A stretch of DNA of 64,000 nt from Jeotgalibacillus campisalis. Lineage in GTDB: Bacteria > Bacillota > Bacilli > Bacillales > Jeotgalibacillaceae. The stretch covers positions 1 to 64,000 of the forward strand of contig NZ_JXRR01000021.1 of NCBI RefSeq assembly GCF_000829515.1. Reading direction: 5' to 3'. Made by a program: the position numbers and the translations under genes. This document shows positions 16,566 to 25,618 of this stretch, piece after piece. Position 1 is the stretch's first letter. Each line of letters starts with the position of its first letter. The notes beneath the pieces are model-generated. The model searched no databases and was not told the DNA's origin. It worked only from the letters and a program-made list of their open reading frames with translations.

Positions 16566-16685
16566 TCATGGATTGTAATTTAATAAGATATTTACCTTGA
16601 CGCGGTCCTCTTCGTTATCTCTGGTTACAGTCTTCCCTTTAATCCATCTGTATGCAGACCAGGGAATAGCAATACACCGCAGCAC
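16566..16685 (-). other. Short protein-like stretch, possible gene remnant
   Basis: A 39-codon frame on the minus strand reads like real protein (IPWSAYRWIKGKTVTRDNEE...) but has no ribosome site and begins right after a stop codon. It may be the end of a decayed gene. The remainder of 16532-17012 holds only A/T-rich sequence and presumably the mrp promoter, which I could not place with confidence. Confidence 0.25.
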
Positions 16686-17012
16686 ATTCTAGTTCATTAA
16701 TAAAAAACCAATAAAACATTTCAAAGGATAATAACCGACAGCAAAATTCGACAAATTTATTAATTTATACTCTTTTTCGTTCTCTTTCTTCATATATATA
16801 AGTGGTTTAGAACACCGCTGAACGCAGACTTTCAAGCATGCATAGAAAGTTTTTTTACGTTATACTTCTATTTACACAAACAAAATTGGACAAATCACGA
16901 AGGACTGCGTATGCAGATAAGAGCTGCTTACTAAAGTAGTCCTTATTTACATGTGTAGCCTCTTGTATTATGGGGATTCTAATGTGATGGATGTATTAAG
17001 GAGGGATTTTCG

Positions 17013-19418
17013 TTGTCGTTGCTTCACCTAGCCATTGTCCTGCCTTTTTTGGCGGCAGTTTTCATCCCTTTTTTATTTAAGGGCTTGAAAAGCATTCATA
17101 CGGGATGGTTTGTATTACTTGTTCCGCTGTTCCTTTTTATTTACTTTATTCAATACCTCCCTGTTACCGGGGACGGAGAAACAGTAACCAAGACATTCGA
17201 GTGGATTCCTTCTCTCGGCATTAATTTTATCGCGCATGTAGATGGTCTTGGTTTATTATTCGCCATGCTCATCACAGGAATTGGCGCGCTCGTCGTCCTC
17301 TATTCCATTTATTATTTGGCAAAAGAGAAAGAAGCATTGCATAATTTTTACGTCTATCTTCTAATGTTTATGGGCGCGATGCTTGGTGTCGTTCTCTCAG
17401 ATAACTTGATTGTGCTCTATATGTTCTGGGAATTCACCTCCATTTCTTCTTTCCTTTTAATTGGTTATTGGTATGACCGGGAAAGATCCCGATACGGTGC
17501 TCAAAAGTCCATGCTCATTACTGTTTTTGGCGGACTATCCATGCTTGGAGGAATTGTTCTCCTTTATCTCATGGGTGGAACCTTCAGTATTCAGGAGCTT
17601 ATAGGCCTGTCGGATGTGCTGATTACCGATCCTTTATTTGTTCCGGCACTCCTTTTAATTTTACTTGGAGCATTTACAAAATCTGCACAGTTCCCATTTC
17701 ACATCTGGCTTCCTGATGCGATGGAAGCTCCAACACCAGTAAGTGCATATCTGCACTCTGCGACGATGGTAAAAGCAGGGATCTACCTTGTGGCCAGAAT
17801 GAGTCCGGTATTTGCAGAATCAGGGCTCTGGCTTTGGCTTGTGGCCGGATTCGGTATTTTCACCTTGTTCTGGGGATCCTTTAACGCTGTTAAACAAACT
17901 GATTTAAAAGCGTTATTGGCCTATTCTACAATCAGCCAGCTTGGATTGATTATGTCACTTCTTGGAGTCGGTGCAGCAGCCCTGCATTATGATTATCTCG
18001 ACGACAATATTTACATGATTGCCACGATTGCTGCTGTCTTTCATTTAATAAACCATGCAACGTTTAAAGGAAGCTTATTTATGATGGCTGGGATTGTTGA
18101 CCACGAAACCGGCACAAGGGATATAAGAAAGCTTGGCGGTTTGGTTAATTTGATGCCTATTACATTTACAATTGCCATTATCGGGTCATTTTCAATGGCA
18201 GGCCTTCCTCCATTTAACGGGTTCTTAAGTAAAGAAATGTTCTTAACTGGAATGCTTTCGGTTCTTGAGCTTGATCTCTTTAATTTAAGCACATGGGGCG
18301 TACTGTTTCCTGTTATCGCCTGGATTGCCAGTGTGTTTACGTTTGTGTACAGCATCAAGCTGGTATTCAAAACGTTCCTTGGCAAGCCGCAATTTGATAA
18401 ACTTCCAAAAAAACCACATGAAGCGCCAATTGGCATGCTTATATCGCCGCTTGTGCTCATTACATTGGTTGTCGTATTTGGATTTTTCCCGAATCTGCTT
18501 TCCAATAGTTTGATTAAGCCGGCTGTTGAAGCCATTTTGCCAAGTCTTGTTGAGTCCGGACAGGAAGTAGATGTTCATATTTATTTCTGGCATGGATTCC
18601 AGCCTGAATTATTTATGACACTCGGCATTATTCTCTTCGGAATTGTATTGTATTCGACCCTTGCAAAATGGCAGGGTGTGTATAACCGCATACCGGAGCG
18701 ATTTACATTAAATGGCCTGTATGACCGCGGACTTTCGGGAAGTGAATCAGGCGGCTACCGCTTAACCAGCGGAGTCATGACTGGATTTATGAGAACCTAT
18801 TTAGTGTATATTTTCTCATTCTTTGTTGCGATTTTGATGTCCACTCTCATCATTAAGCAAGGATTCGTTTATGATACATCGGGGCTTGCAGCGATTAAGA
18901 GCTATGAAGTGATTCTGGCGCTTGTTCTTGTAGCTGGAGCAGTAACGATCCTGTTTGCAAAATCACGCCTTACTTCTATAGTAGCACTGGGCGTTGTCGG
19001 TTATTCTGTTGCTTTGTTCTTTGTTTTATTCAGAGCACCTGACTTAGCGCTTACTCAGCTGGTCATAGAAACGGTAACCGTTGCGTTGTTCCTGCTTTGT
19101 TTTTACCATTTGCCTGAAATCAGCAGAAAAGAAGAGCGGATGCGATTCCGTTTTGGAAATGCTGTTCTTTCCGTGCTGGTAGGAATTACAATTACCTTAA
19201 TTGCCATGTCTGCTTTCAGTCAGCGCTCATCTGAATCCATCTCTCAATATCATATTGACAATGTGTATGAGCTTGCAGCGGGTGGAAATATGGTAAACGT
19301 TATACTCGTGGATTTCCGTGGCTTTGATACACTGTTTGAAATCTGCGTGCTTGGAGTTGCGGCACTTGGAATTTACGCGATGATCCGTTATCGTTCAGCA
19401 AGGAGTGAAAATGAATGA
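17013..19418 (+). CDS. mrpA: Mrp Na+/H+ antiporter subunit A
   Basis: The large subunit of the multi-subunit cation/proton antiporter, 801 residues, related to complex I subunit NuoL. About 20 membrane segments are visible, with the antiporter core WEFTSISSFLLIGYW, FTKSAQFPFHIWLPDAMEAPTPVSAYLHSATMV-type loop, and a C-terminal MrpD/E-like extension ending near 790. The TTG start is set by AAGGAGG nine bases upstream. It is first of seven overlapping genes. The complex expels Na+ in exchange for H+ and supports alkaline-pH and salt tolerance. Confidence 0.95.
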   Translation: MSLLHLAIVLPFLAAVFIPFLFKGLKSIHTGWFVLLVPLFLFIYFIQYLPVTGDGETVTKTFEWIPSLGINFIAHVDGLGLLFAMLITGIGALVVLYSIYYLAKEKEALHNFYVYLLMFMGAMLGVVLSDNLIVLYMFWEFTSISSFLLIGYWYDRERSRYGAQKSMLITVFGGLSMLGGIVLLYLMGGTFSIQELIGLSDVLITDPLFVPALLLILLGAFTKSAQFPFHIWLPDAMEAPTPVSAYLHSATMVKAGIYLVARMSPVFAESGLWLWLVAGFGIFTLFWGSFNAVKQTDLKALLAYSTISQLGLIMSLLGVGAAALHYDYLDDNIYMIATIAAVFHLINHATFKGSLFMMAGIVDHETGTRDIRKLGGLVNLMPITFTIAIIGSFSMAGLPPFNGFLSKEMFLTGMLSVLELDLFNLSTWGVLFPVIAWIASVFTFVYSIKLVFKTFLGKPQFDKLPKKPHEAPIGMLISPLVLITLVVVFGFFPNLLSNSLIKPAVEAILPSLVESGQEVDVHIYFWHGFQPELFMTLGIILFGIVLYSTLAKWQGVYNRIPERFTLNGLYDRGLSGSESGGYRLTSGVMTGFMRTYLVYIFSFFVAILMSTLIIKQGFVYDTSGLAAIKSYEVILALVLVAGAVTILFAKSRLTSIVALGVVGYSVALFFVLFRAPDLALTQLVIETVTVALFLLCFYHLPEISRKEERMRFRFGNAVLSVLVGITITLIAMSAFSQRSSESISQYHIDNVYELAAGGNMVNVILVDFRGFDTLFEICVLGVAALGIYAMIRYRSARSENE

Positions 19419-19840
19419 GAAAAACCAATGACCTGATCTTACAAACCGTTACGAAAGTCATTTCGTTTATCATCATCTTATTCTCCATTCATTTGTTCTT
19501 TGCCGGCCACTATACACCTGGAGGCGGATTTATCGGAGGATTGATGACAGCAGCAGCACTGGTTCTGCTATTGCTTGCTTATGACATTAAAACACTGGAC
19601 AATATTCTGCCGTTTGATTACAAATTGATGACGGCAGCTGGATTATTAATCGCTGTCCTTACAGCAGCTGGTTCATTGTTATTCAACGTTCCTTTTTTCA
19701 CACATGCTTATGACTATTTTGATCTTCCTTTGTTAGGTGAAACGTCGCTTCATACGGCTGTTTTATTTGATATAGGTGTTTACATGGTTGTAATTGGTAT
19801 AACAATGACCATTATTCAAACGATAGGGGAGAGTGAATAA
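19415..19840 (+). CDS. mrpB: Mrp Na+/H+ antiporter subunit B
   Basis: A 141-residue membrane subunit with four hydrophobic segments. The conserved loop [20 protein letters not shown] near residues 30-50 is characteristic of MrpB. Its ATG overlaps the mrpA stop by four bases, indicating translational coupling. It is required for assembly of the complex; it has no catalytic role of its own that can be read here. Confidence 0.93.
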   Translation: MRKTNDLILQTVTKVISFIIILFSIHLFFAGHYTPGGGFIGGLMTAAALVLLLLAYDIKTLDNILPFDYKLMTAAGLLIAVLTAAGSLLFNVPFFTHAYDYFDLPLLGETSLHTAVLFDIGVYMVVIGITMTIIQTIGESE

Positions 19841-20181
19841 TGGAATTTCTAATGTGCATTGTAGTCGGAATTCTGTTTGCCAGTGCCGTCTATCTGATGC
19901 TATCTAAAAGCTTATTAAGAATTATCATTGGGACAGGTCTTTTAAGTCACGGGGCTCACTTGCTGCTCCTTACCATGAGTGGTTTGAAAACCGGTGCTGC
20001 ACCTATTCTAAATGACAATATATCATCATATACAGATCCGCTGCCGCAGGCTCTTGTCCTGACAGCTATCGTTATTAGTTTCGGGGTCACCGCCTTCTTC
20101 CTGGTACTTGCTTATAGAACATATCAGGAATTAGGAACAGATAATATGGAAGAAATGAGAGGTACAGAAAGTCATGATTAA
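19840..20181 (+). CDS. mrpC: Mrp Na+/H+ antiporter subunit C
   Basis: A 113-residue NuoK-like membrane subunit with three hydrophobic segments. It shows [20 protein letters not shown] and the [20 protein letters not shown] stretch typical of MrpC. It starts in the TAATG stop/start overlap with mrpB and overlaps mrpD by eight bases. Confidence 0.93.
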   Translation: MEFLMCIVVGILFASAVYLMLSKSLLRIIIGTGLLSHGAHLLLLTMSGLKTGAAPILNDNISSYTDPLPQALVLTAIVISFGVTAFFLVLAYRTYQELGTDNMEEMRGTESHD

Positions 20182-21655
20182 TTTACCTTTGCTTCCTATA
20201 TTAATTCCACTGCTGGCTGGCGTAATCCTAATGTTTTTCCCGAAACGCATTAAGGCCCAGCGCACAATTTCAATTATTTCAACCGTTGCCACTATAGCGG
20301 CGGCAGTAGTACTAATAGCTGAAATCAGACAAAATGGCATACAAACACTAAACCTGGGAAGCTGGCCGGCACCATTTGGTATACCTTTAGTATCTGATAT
20401 GCTGTCTGCACTTCTTGTGCTTACTACGGGCATCGTAACGCTGGCCGTGATCTGGTACTCTATTTACTATCTTGAGGACGAATACGAACGATATTTTTAT
20501 TACATCGCCGTTCAGTTCTTAATGGTTGGATTAAATGGAGCATTTACCACAGGTGATATCTTCAACATGTTCGTATTTTTTGAAGTGTTCTTAATTTCCT
20601 CTTACCTCTTAATTGTTTTGGGAGGAAAAAAAGCACAGCTGCGTGAGTCCGTTAAATATGTACTGATTAATGTTATATCCTCTGCATTATTCGTATCAGC
20701 GGTTGCTTATTTGTACGGTGTAGTCGGAACGCTAAATATGGCTGATATTTCGGTCAAAATCGCCGAATTAAATGACCCGGGAATTATTACGGTTATCGCC
20801 ATATTCTTTTTGCTTGTGTTCGGCCTTAAAGGTGCGATCTTTCCGTTATATTTCTGGCTCCCGGGTTCTTATCATGCCCCGCCAATACCGGTACTTGCTT
20901 TATTTGGCGCATTATTAACCAAGGTCGGCGTATACGCCATCATGCGTACCTATACCTTGTTCTTTTATCACGATACAGGTTACACCCATATGATCTTAGG
21001 CGTGCTTGCCCTGTTATCAATCGTAATAGGTTCAATAGGCGCACTGGCGTACAGAGATGTTAAAATGATCATTATTTACAACATCATTATCGCTGTCGGC
21101 GTCATTTTATACGGCGTTGCAGTTATGACACCGGATGGTCTTGAAGGAGCTGTCTTTTATCTTCTTCATGATATGATTATAAAAACCGCGCTCTTCCTTT
21201 TAGTTGGGATTATGATGGCCATTGCAGGTTCAAGTCATTTAAAATCCATGGGCGGTATGATCAAAGACTACCCATTGATTGGCTGGACTTACTTTGTGGC
21301 AACACTCTCTCTTGCCGGCATTCCTCCACTCAGCGGATTTATCGGAAAACTGCTGATAGTTCGTGGCGGGTTTGGAGCAGGAGAAATGATTGGACCTCTA
21401 ATAATTTTGGGATCAAGTTTAATTGTTTTGTATTCCGCAATGAAAATCTTCACCAATGGCTTTTGGGGAACGCCAAAAGAGTATACAGGAGCAAAAGCAC
21501 ATCTTGCTTCACGTCTGTGGATCCCTGCAGCAGTGCTGATGGTGATCGCTATCTCATACGGTGTAGGAGCAGAAGCAGTTAGACCGTTTATCACACAGGC
21601 TGTCGAACCGCTCATAGACCCTGCAATCTATATAGAAGCCGTGCTAAAGGAGTAA
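20174..21655 (+). CDS. mrpD: Mrp Na+/H+ antiporter subunit D
   Basis: A 493-residue homologue of complex I subunits NuoM/NuoN and the second proton-channel-like subunit beside MrpA. Visible features are [37 protein letters not shown] with the conserved channel lysine and proline, and [16 protein letters not shown]. About 14 membrane segments. Translationally coupled to mrpC by an eight-base overlap. Confidence 0.94.
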   Translation: MINLPLLPILIPLLAGVILMFFPKRIKAQRTISIISTVATIAAAVVLIAEIRQNGIQTLNLGSWPAPFGIPLVSDMLSALLVLTTGIVTLAVIWYSIYYLEDEYERYFYYIAVQFLMVGLNGAFTTGDIFNMFVFFEVFLISSYLLIVLGGKKAQLRESVKYVLINVISSALFVSAVAYLYGVVGTLNMADISVKIAELNDPGIITVIAIFFLLVFGLKGAIFPLYFWLPGSYHAPPIPVLALFGALLTKVGVYAIMRTYTLFFYHDTGYTHMILGVLALLSIVIGSIGALAYRDVKMIIIYNIIIAVGVILYGVAVMTPDGLEGAVFYLLHDMIIKTALFLLVGIMMAIAGSSHLKSMGGMIKDYPLIGWTYFVATLSLAGIPPLSGFIGKLLIVRGGFGAGEMIGPLIILGSSLIVLYSAMKIFTNGFWGTPKEYTGAKAHLASRLWIPAAVLMVIAISYGVGAEAVRPFITQAVEPLIDPAIYIEAVLKE

Positions 21656-21661
21656 TGTGAA

Positions 21662-22138
21662 ATGGCATTTCAACTTTTATTAAATTTCTTTTTGGCGTTC
21701 CTGTGGATGTTTTTAGAAGGTTCGTTTACAGTATCAAGCTTCATCATTGGTTTTTTTCTCAGTATGATCGTGGTTTTTGGAATGAGGCGTTTTCTTAGCG
21801 GACGTTTTTATATGTTCAGAGTTGTCGCGATTATTAAATTAACAGTCATGTTTATCTGGGAACTTATTAAAGCGAATTTTGAGGTTTTAGCCATTGTATT
21901 AAAACCTAAAATGGATATGAAACCTGGTATTTTCAAATATGATACCGCACTAAAGAAGGATTGGGAAATAACGCTTCTTTCTTTATTAATTACGTTGACT
22001 CCCGGCACGCTTGTCATGGATATCTCAGATGATAATGAAACGCTCTATATCCACGCACTCAACATACCAGACGTGAAGAGTGCCGTTTCATCTATTAAAG
22101 AAGGCTTTGAGAAAGCAATCATGGAGGTGAGCCGGTAA
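21662..22138 (+). CDS. mrpE: Mrp Na+/H+ antiporter subunit E
   Basis: A 158-residue subunit with two or three N-terminal membrane segments and a soluble C-terminal half. The block ITLTPGTLVMDISDDNETLY is the MrpE signature. It begins six bases after mrpD and ends in a TAATG overlap with mrpF. Confidence 0.93.
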   Translation: MAFQLLLNFFLAFLWMFLEGSFTVSSFIIGFFLSMIVVFGMRRFLSGRFYMFRVVAIIKLTVMFIWELIKANFEVLAIVLKPKMDMKPGIFKYDTALKKDWEITLLSLLITLTPGTLVMDISDDNETLYIHALNIPDVKSAVSSIKEGFEKAIMEVSR

Positions 22139-22422
22139 TGTTAAATATTGTCGTATCGATCTCCCTAATTGCTGTCGCTTTATCCATGATTGGCATCGTT
22201 TACCGTGTGATTAAAGGACCTACCACTCCTGACCGGGTCATAGCGCTTGATTCACTTGGAATCAGTTTAATTTCAGTTATTGGACTTATTTCTGTTTTGA
22301 TGCGGACCAGCGTCTTCCTCGAGGTCATTTTGCTATTGGGGATTTTAGCTTTTATTGGAACAGTCGCCTTTTCCAAATACTTAGAGAAAGGGGAGATTAT
22401 CCAACGTGAGCGAGATCAATGA
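22138..22422 (+). CDS. mrpF: Mrp Na+/H+ antiporter subunit F
   Basis: A 94-residue protein with three hydrophobic segments and the MrpF motif RVIKGPTTPDRVIALDSLG at about 23-41. MrpF homologues have been linked to bile-salt/Na+ export in Bacillus. It overlaps mrpG by 17 bases. Confidence 0.93.
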   Translation: MLNIVVSISLIAVALSMIGIVYRVIKGPTTPDRVIALDSLGISLISVIGLISVLMRTSVFLEVILLLGILAFIGTVAFSKYLEKGEIIQRERDQ

Positions 22423-22780
22423 GTATATCATCATGTTCTTTATCCTTGTCGGCGCTTTTTTCAGTGTCGTAACTGCTATCGGGTTAATCAGGCTTCCTGA
22501 TATCTACTCGCGAACGCATGCTGCTTCTAAAAGCGCCACACTTGGGGTTATGTGTATCTTAATAGGCACACTTCTCTTCTTTTGGACGGAAGAAGGACTC
22601 TTCAATTCCCGCGTAATCCTTGGCATCTTTTTTGTCCTGATTACAGCACCGGTTGGAGGACATCTAATCGCAAGAGCCGCATACAGCAGCGGAGTCAAGC
22701 TATGGGACAAGTCCATTCAGGACGACCTGGCAGATAAAGATGTTAAATTTGAAACGAAAAAAGAAGGATCCCGCCAATAA
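22406..22780 (+). CDS. mrpG: Mrp Na+/H+ antiporter subunit G
   Basis: A 124-residue, three-segment membrane subunit with the family block GLIRLPDIYSRTHAASKSAT and LITAPVGGHLIARAAY. The GTG start lies inside mrpF behind GGGGAG. It is the last gene of the operon and ends at the bidirectional terminator. Confidence 0.92.
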   Translation: MSEINEYIIMFFILVGAFFSVVTAIGLIRLPDIYSRTHAASKSATLGVMCILIGTLLFFWTEEGLFNSRVILGIFFVLITAPVGGHLIARAAYSSGVKLWDKSIQDDLADKDVKFETKKEGSRQ

Positions 22781-22800
22781 GCGGAATCCTTCTTTTTTAA
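22767..22800. terminator. Bidirectional terminator after mrpG
   Basis: AGAAGGATcCCGC pairs with GCGGaATCCTTCT, followed by T6. It lies between convergent genes and reaches the stop of the DUF2188-type gene. Confidence 0.87.
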
Positions 22801-23177
22801 TGGTCATAAAGCATCTGTTCGACTGAACCATCACCCGTGTAAATAATCAGCTTGCCGTTATGTTTAGAAACATATGGCTTGGCTTTATCTTCTAACTTGC
22901 TTTTCGTGCTTTCCACAAAGATGGCCCGGTCTTTTCCTTTTTGCTTTAACTGCCAGCCATCTTTATGAGTGATAATCTCATACTCTGTTTGTTCTTGATC
23001 TGAACCCTGTACAGATTTTTCAGCACGATCTGTTGCAATCGCAATTACTCTGCTTTCGTCGTAATCTTCTTCTCTTAAAAGAGCATTGCCAATTTCAATC
23101 GCTTTACTGCGCACTTCAGAGTCTAAGTTTTTCCACGAATCCGGATAATCGTTTTTCGTCCAAGGCATGAAAATCAC
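22797..23177 (-). CDS. YdaT-like DUF2188-domain protein
   Basis: A 126-residue soluble protein. The first part, MPWTKNDYPDSWKNL followed by VRSKAIEIGNALL, is a ChaB/YdaT-like segment. The second part, EYEIITHKDGWQLKQKGK with AIFVESTKSKLEDKAK, matches the DUF2188 pattern of two short beta-hairpin repeats. Members are often general-stress proteins, but I know of no biochemical function. An alternative ATG at codon 4 (MPWTKND) is possible. It sits between mrpG and yuxO, where B. subtilis has no such gene. Confidence 0.7.
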   Translation of the reverse strand: MIFMPWTKNDYPDSWKNLDSEVRSKAIEIGNALLREEDYDESRVIAIATDRAEKSVQGSDQEQTEYEIITHKDGWQLKQKGKDRAIFVESTKSKLEDKAKPYVSKHNGKLIIYTGDGSVEQMLYDH

Positions 23178-23225
23178 CCTTTCGATAAGATCGTTTTATA
23201 TTTCCACGAAATGATCATTCTAAAC

Positions 23226-23618
23226 TTATTTTTTCTCAACAACCGCGACCGTGCATCTCGATACACAAAGCAATTGTTCCTTCTCATCCACGATCTTAAT
23301 TTCCCACACCATCGTCGTTCTTCCTTGATGAATCGTTTTGGCTCTCGCAGTAACGATGCCATCTTTTTTCGCTTTAATATGATTTGCATTAATTTCAAGA
23401 CCAAAACAAGTATGTGTATCCAAATTTATCAAAGCGACAGAACCATAGCTTGCCACAGTCTCTGCAAGTGCAACTGAAGCACCGCCATGAAGATAGCCAA
23501 AAGGCTGTCTCGTTCTCTCATTTACTGGCATTGTTGCTACAACTTCTCCTTTACCAATAGAGACGATTTCAATGCCCAATGCTTCTAATAGTGTTCCCTT
23601 TGCATGAATATTTTCCAC
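23226..23618 (-). CDS. yuxO: YuxO-type hotdog thioesterase (MenI-like)
   Basis: A 130-residue single-domain hotdog protein of the PaaI/YuxO group. GYLHGGASVALAETVASYGSVAL (about 41-63) holds the usual HGG...E active-site arrangement, followed by LEINANHIKAKKDGIVTARA. Related enzymes hydrolyse 1,4-dihydroxy-2-naphthoyl-CoA in menaquinone synthesis or other aromatic acyl-CoAs. In B. subtilis yuxO follows mrpG and precedes comA; here no comQXPA genes are found next to it. Confidence 0.82.
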   Translation of the reverse strand: MENIHAKGTLLEALGIEIVSIGKGEVVATMPVNERTRQPFGYLHGGASVALAETVASYGSVALINLDTHTCFGLEINANHIKAKKDGIVTARAKTIHQGRTTMVWEIKIVDEKEQLLCVSRCTVAVVEKK

Positions 23619-23691
23619 TGGCTTTCCCCTCTCCCTTACACTTTGTCTCCTTCATCTTGACAATTTGGATACAAAAAATCAAGAACTATAC

Positions 23692-23726
23692 AAAAAAACC
23701 TGAGCGCATAGTGAGCGCTCAGGTCA
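23692..23726 (-). terminator. Terminator after the Gly/Pro/Tyr-rich gene
   Basis: On the minus strand ACCTGAGCGCTCA...GCGCTCAGGT followed by T7. Confidence 0.85.
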
Positions 23727-23744
23727 TGCAGATGAAAAATACTT

Positions 23745-23987
23745 TTATCGGTAGTAAGGATTATATGGACCTGGTCCAAAGCCTCCAGGCGGATATCCCG
23801 GTTGAAAACCAGGCTGAAAATATGGAGGCGGATATGGAGGATAATAAGGACGAGGGCGTACAAGTGCACCGCCAAGAGCCCCGCCAAGCAAGCCGCCTAA
23901 AAATGGAGCCACAAAAAATGGTGCTCCAATAAAACGGCCGCCCCCATAACCTGAACGATTATAGTTGTAAATAGGATAATTCGGCAT
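23745..23987 (-). CDS. Gly/Pro/Tyr-rich small protein, possible spore-associated
   Basis: An 80-residue product with an N-terminal YPIYNYNRSGYGGGRF, a glycine-alanine hydrophobic core (FLGGLLGGALGGALV) and a tail of repeated PYYPPYPPP- and FQPGFQPGYPPGG-type units. The composition resembles small Bacillus coat or surface proteins and low-complexity membrane-associated proteins. AAGGAGGG sits six bases before the ATG at 23987; a longer frame upstream lacks a site. Function unknown. Confidence 0.6.
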   Translation of the reverse strand: MPNYPIYNYNRSGYGGGRFIGAPFFVAPFLGGLLGGALGGALVRPRPYYPPYPPPYFQPGFQPGYPPGGFGPGPYNPYYR

Positions 23988-24077
23988 TCTTCTCCCTCCT
24001 TCTTCTTTCCTTATATAAATATGTGTATAAAGAAAGAAGAGGTTGGGCATACGCTTGAATTGAGAAATCTGCCTACA

Positions 24078-25415
24078 CTATAGAACCAAGGCTGCTATCC
24101 AGCCAAAAATAATGAGCGGAATATTAAAATGCATAAAGGTCGGAACACATGTATCCCAGATATGGTTATGCTGGCCATCTGCATTCAGTCCTGCTGTTGG
24201 TCCAAGTGTGCTGTCAGAAGCGGGAGAACCTGCGTCGCCCAGTGCACCAGCTGTTCCGATCAATGCGATGGTAGCAAGCGAACTGAATCCAAGCTGCGCC
24301 GCCAATGGAACAAAGATAACCGCAATAATCGGAATGGTGGCGAAAGACGATCCGATTCCCATCGTTACTACAAGACCGACCAACAGCATTAGAATCGCGG
24401 CGAGCGAACGGCTGTCGCCAATTATATTGGAAGCACCATTTACGAGATTTTCAACATCACCTGTCTCTGTTAAAATGGCAGCAAATCCATTTGATGCAAT
24501 CATGACAAAGCCAATAAAAGCCATCATTTTCATGCCATCAGTCATCAACTGATCCTGATCCTTCACCTTTACGGTTCCGAAAATAAATAAAACAGCCAGC
24601 CCGACAACTGCTGCAAACACCATCGATTCAATGAAGGTCTGAACAGCCAGTGCGGCGATAATAGCAAGAACCGTTACTGCCAGGTCCTTGGTGCTGATCG
24701 CTGTTTCACCCACATGGTCCGTTGAACTGATAACCTTTTCCTCATATTGTCTTGGTTTACGGTAGGTCACAAAAACAGCAATCACTAGTCCGATCACCAT
24801 TCCCGCTGTCGGAATAAGCATCGCTTGTGGGATCGTTGAAGCATCAATAGCAAGCCCGCTTAGTTCCATATTTTCTGCAATCGTATTATGAAAAATCTGT
24901 CCAAATCCGTACGGCAGCAAAATATAGGGAGCCGTCAATCCGAAAGTAATCACCGTTGCAATGAGTCGGCGGTCCAATTCAAGTTCATTCATCACCAAGA
25001 GAAGCGGCGGAATTAAAAGAGGAATAAAAGCAATATGAACGGGCACAACATTTTGTGATAAACAAGATATAAATAAAATGGCAAGTACAATTAAAACTTT
25101 AGGCAGTGCCTGTTTTCTTGATTCATCGTTTTTGCCTACAATTTTTACAATTTTATCAACCAGCAGCTTTGGCAGTCCCGTATACGAAATCGCCACTGCA
25201 AAACCGCCCAGCAAAGCATAGCTTAGCGCAATATTTGCCCCTGCACCTGCACCTTCAGAAAAAACGGTGACAAGCTCATCAATAGTAAGCCCCCCGATTA
25301 AACCACCTGCCAACCCTCCAATTACCAACGCAATCACAACATTAATCCGGAGCAGACTCAATACAAGCATAATTAAAACAGCAATAATAACTGCATTCAA
25401 CTCAATCAACCTCAC
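24078..25415 (-). CDS. yuiF: YuiF-like Na+/H+ antiporter family protein
   Basis: Polytopic membrane protein of 445 residues with about 11-12 hydrophobic segments. Blocks such as GGLIGGLTIDELVTVF, SCLSQNVVPVHIAFIPLLIPP, MGIGSSFATIPIIAVIFVP and GDAGSPASDSTLGPTAGLNADGQHNHI place it in the NhaC-like/Na+:H+ antiporter superfamily as YuiF. The true substrate may be an organic anion or amino acid, as for many superfamily members. It is upstream of pepA as in B. subtilis and separated from it by hairpins. Confidence 0.8.
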   Translation of the reverse strand: MRLIELNAVIIAVLIMLVLSLLRINVVIALVIGGLAGGLIGGLTIDELVTVFSEGAGAGANIALSYALLGGFAVAISYTGLPKLLVDKIVKIVGKNDESRKQALPKVLIVLAILFISCLSQNVVPVHIAFIPLLIPPLLLVMNELELDRRLIATVITFGLTAPYILLPYGFGQIFHNTIAENMELSGLAIDASTIPQAMLIPTAGMVIGLVIAVFVTYRKPRQYEEKVISSTDHVGETAISTKDLAVTVLAIIAALAVQTFIESMVFAAVVGLAVLFIFGTVKVKDQDQLMTDGMKMMAFIGFVMIASNGFAAILTETGDVENLVNGASNIIGDSRSLAAILMLLVGLVVTMGIGSSFATIPIIAVIFVPLAAQLGFSSLATIALIGTAGALGDAGSPASDSTLGPTAGLNADGQHNHIWDTCVPTFMHFNIPLIIFGWIAALVL

Positions 25416-25529
25416 GATCTATTAAGGTACTCTTTACCATACTAAACAAGTAACGTGTTAAACCCTCCCATACATTATCAAACCCCATTGTATGTGTCAA
25501 CGAAACCGTAAAAAGTCGGAATGTTTCTT

Positions 25530-25576
25530 CACATTCCCGAACAAAAGGGGCCAGACCCCTTTTGTTCGGGAATGTG
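25530..25576. repeat. Perfect 21-bp inverted repeat with a five-base loop
   Basis: Arms of 21 bp (cacattcccgaacaaaaggg plus one G, and the exact complement) surround CCAGA. It lies just beside the pepA terminator and is far stronger than needed for termination. It could be a REP-like element, a second terminator for yuiF/pepA, or a protein-binding site. No second copy is seen in the window. Confidence 0.85.
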
Positions 25577-25606
25577 AAAAAGGCTCCTAACAGGAGCCTT
25601 TTTCAT
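25577..25606. terminator. Terminator after pepA
   Basis: AAAAAGGCTCCT-aac-AGGAGCCTTTTT, 13 bp from the pepA stop; symmetrical and able to act in both directions. Confidence 0.88.
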
Positions 25607-25618
25607 CCATCATTCAAC

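Noticed and set aside
18041-18535. 164-codon frame antisense to mrpA
   Set aside because: It runs opposite a clear membrane-protein gene and has the mirror composition of such a gene (Ser/Thr/Asn/Pro-rich); no expression signals.
24112-24552. 146-codon frame antisense to yuiF
   Set aside because: Mirror frame of a hydrophobic coding region; no ribosome site.
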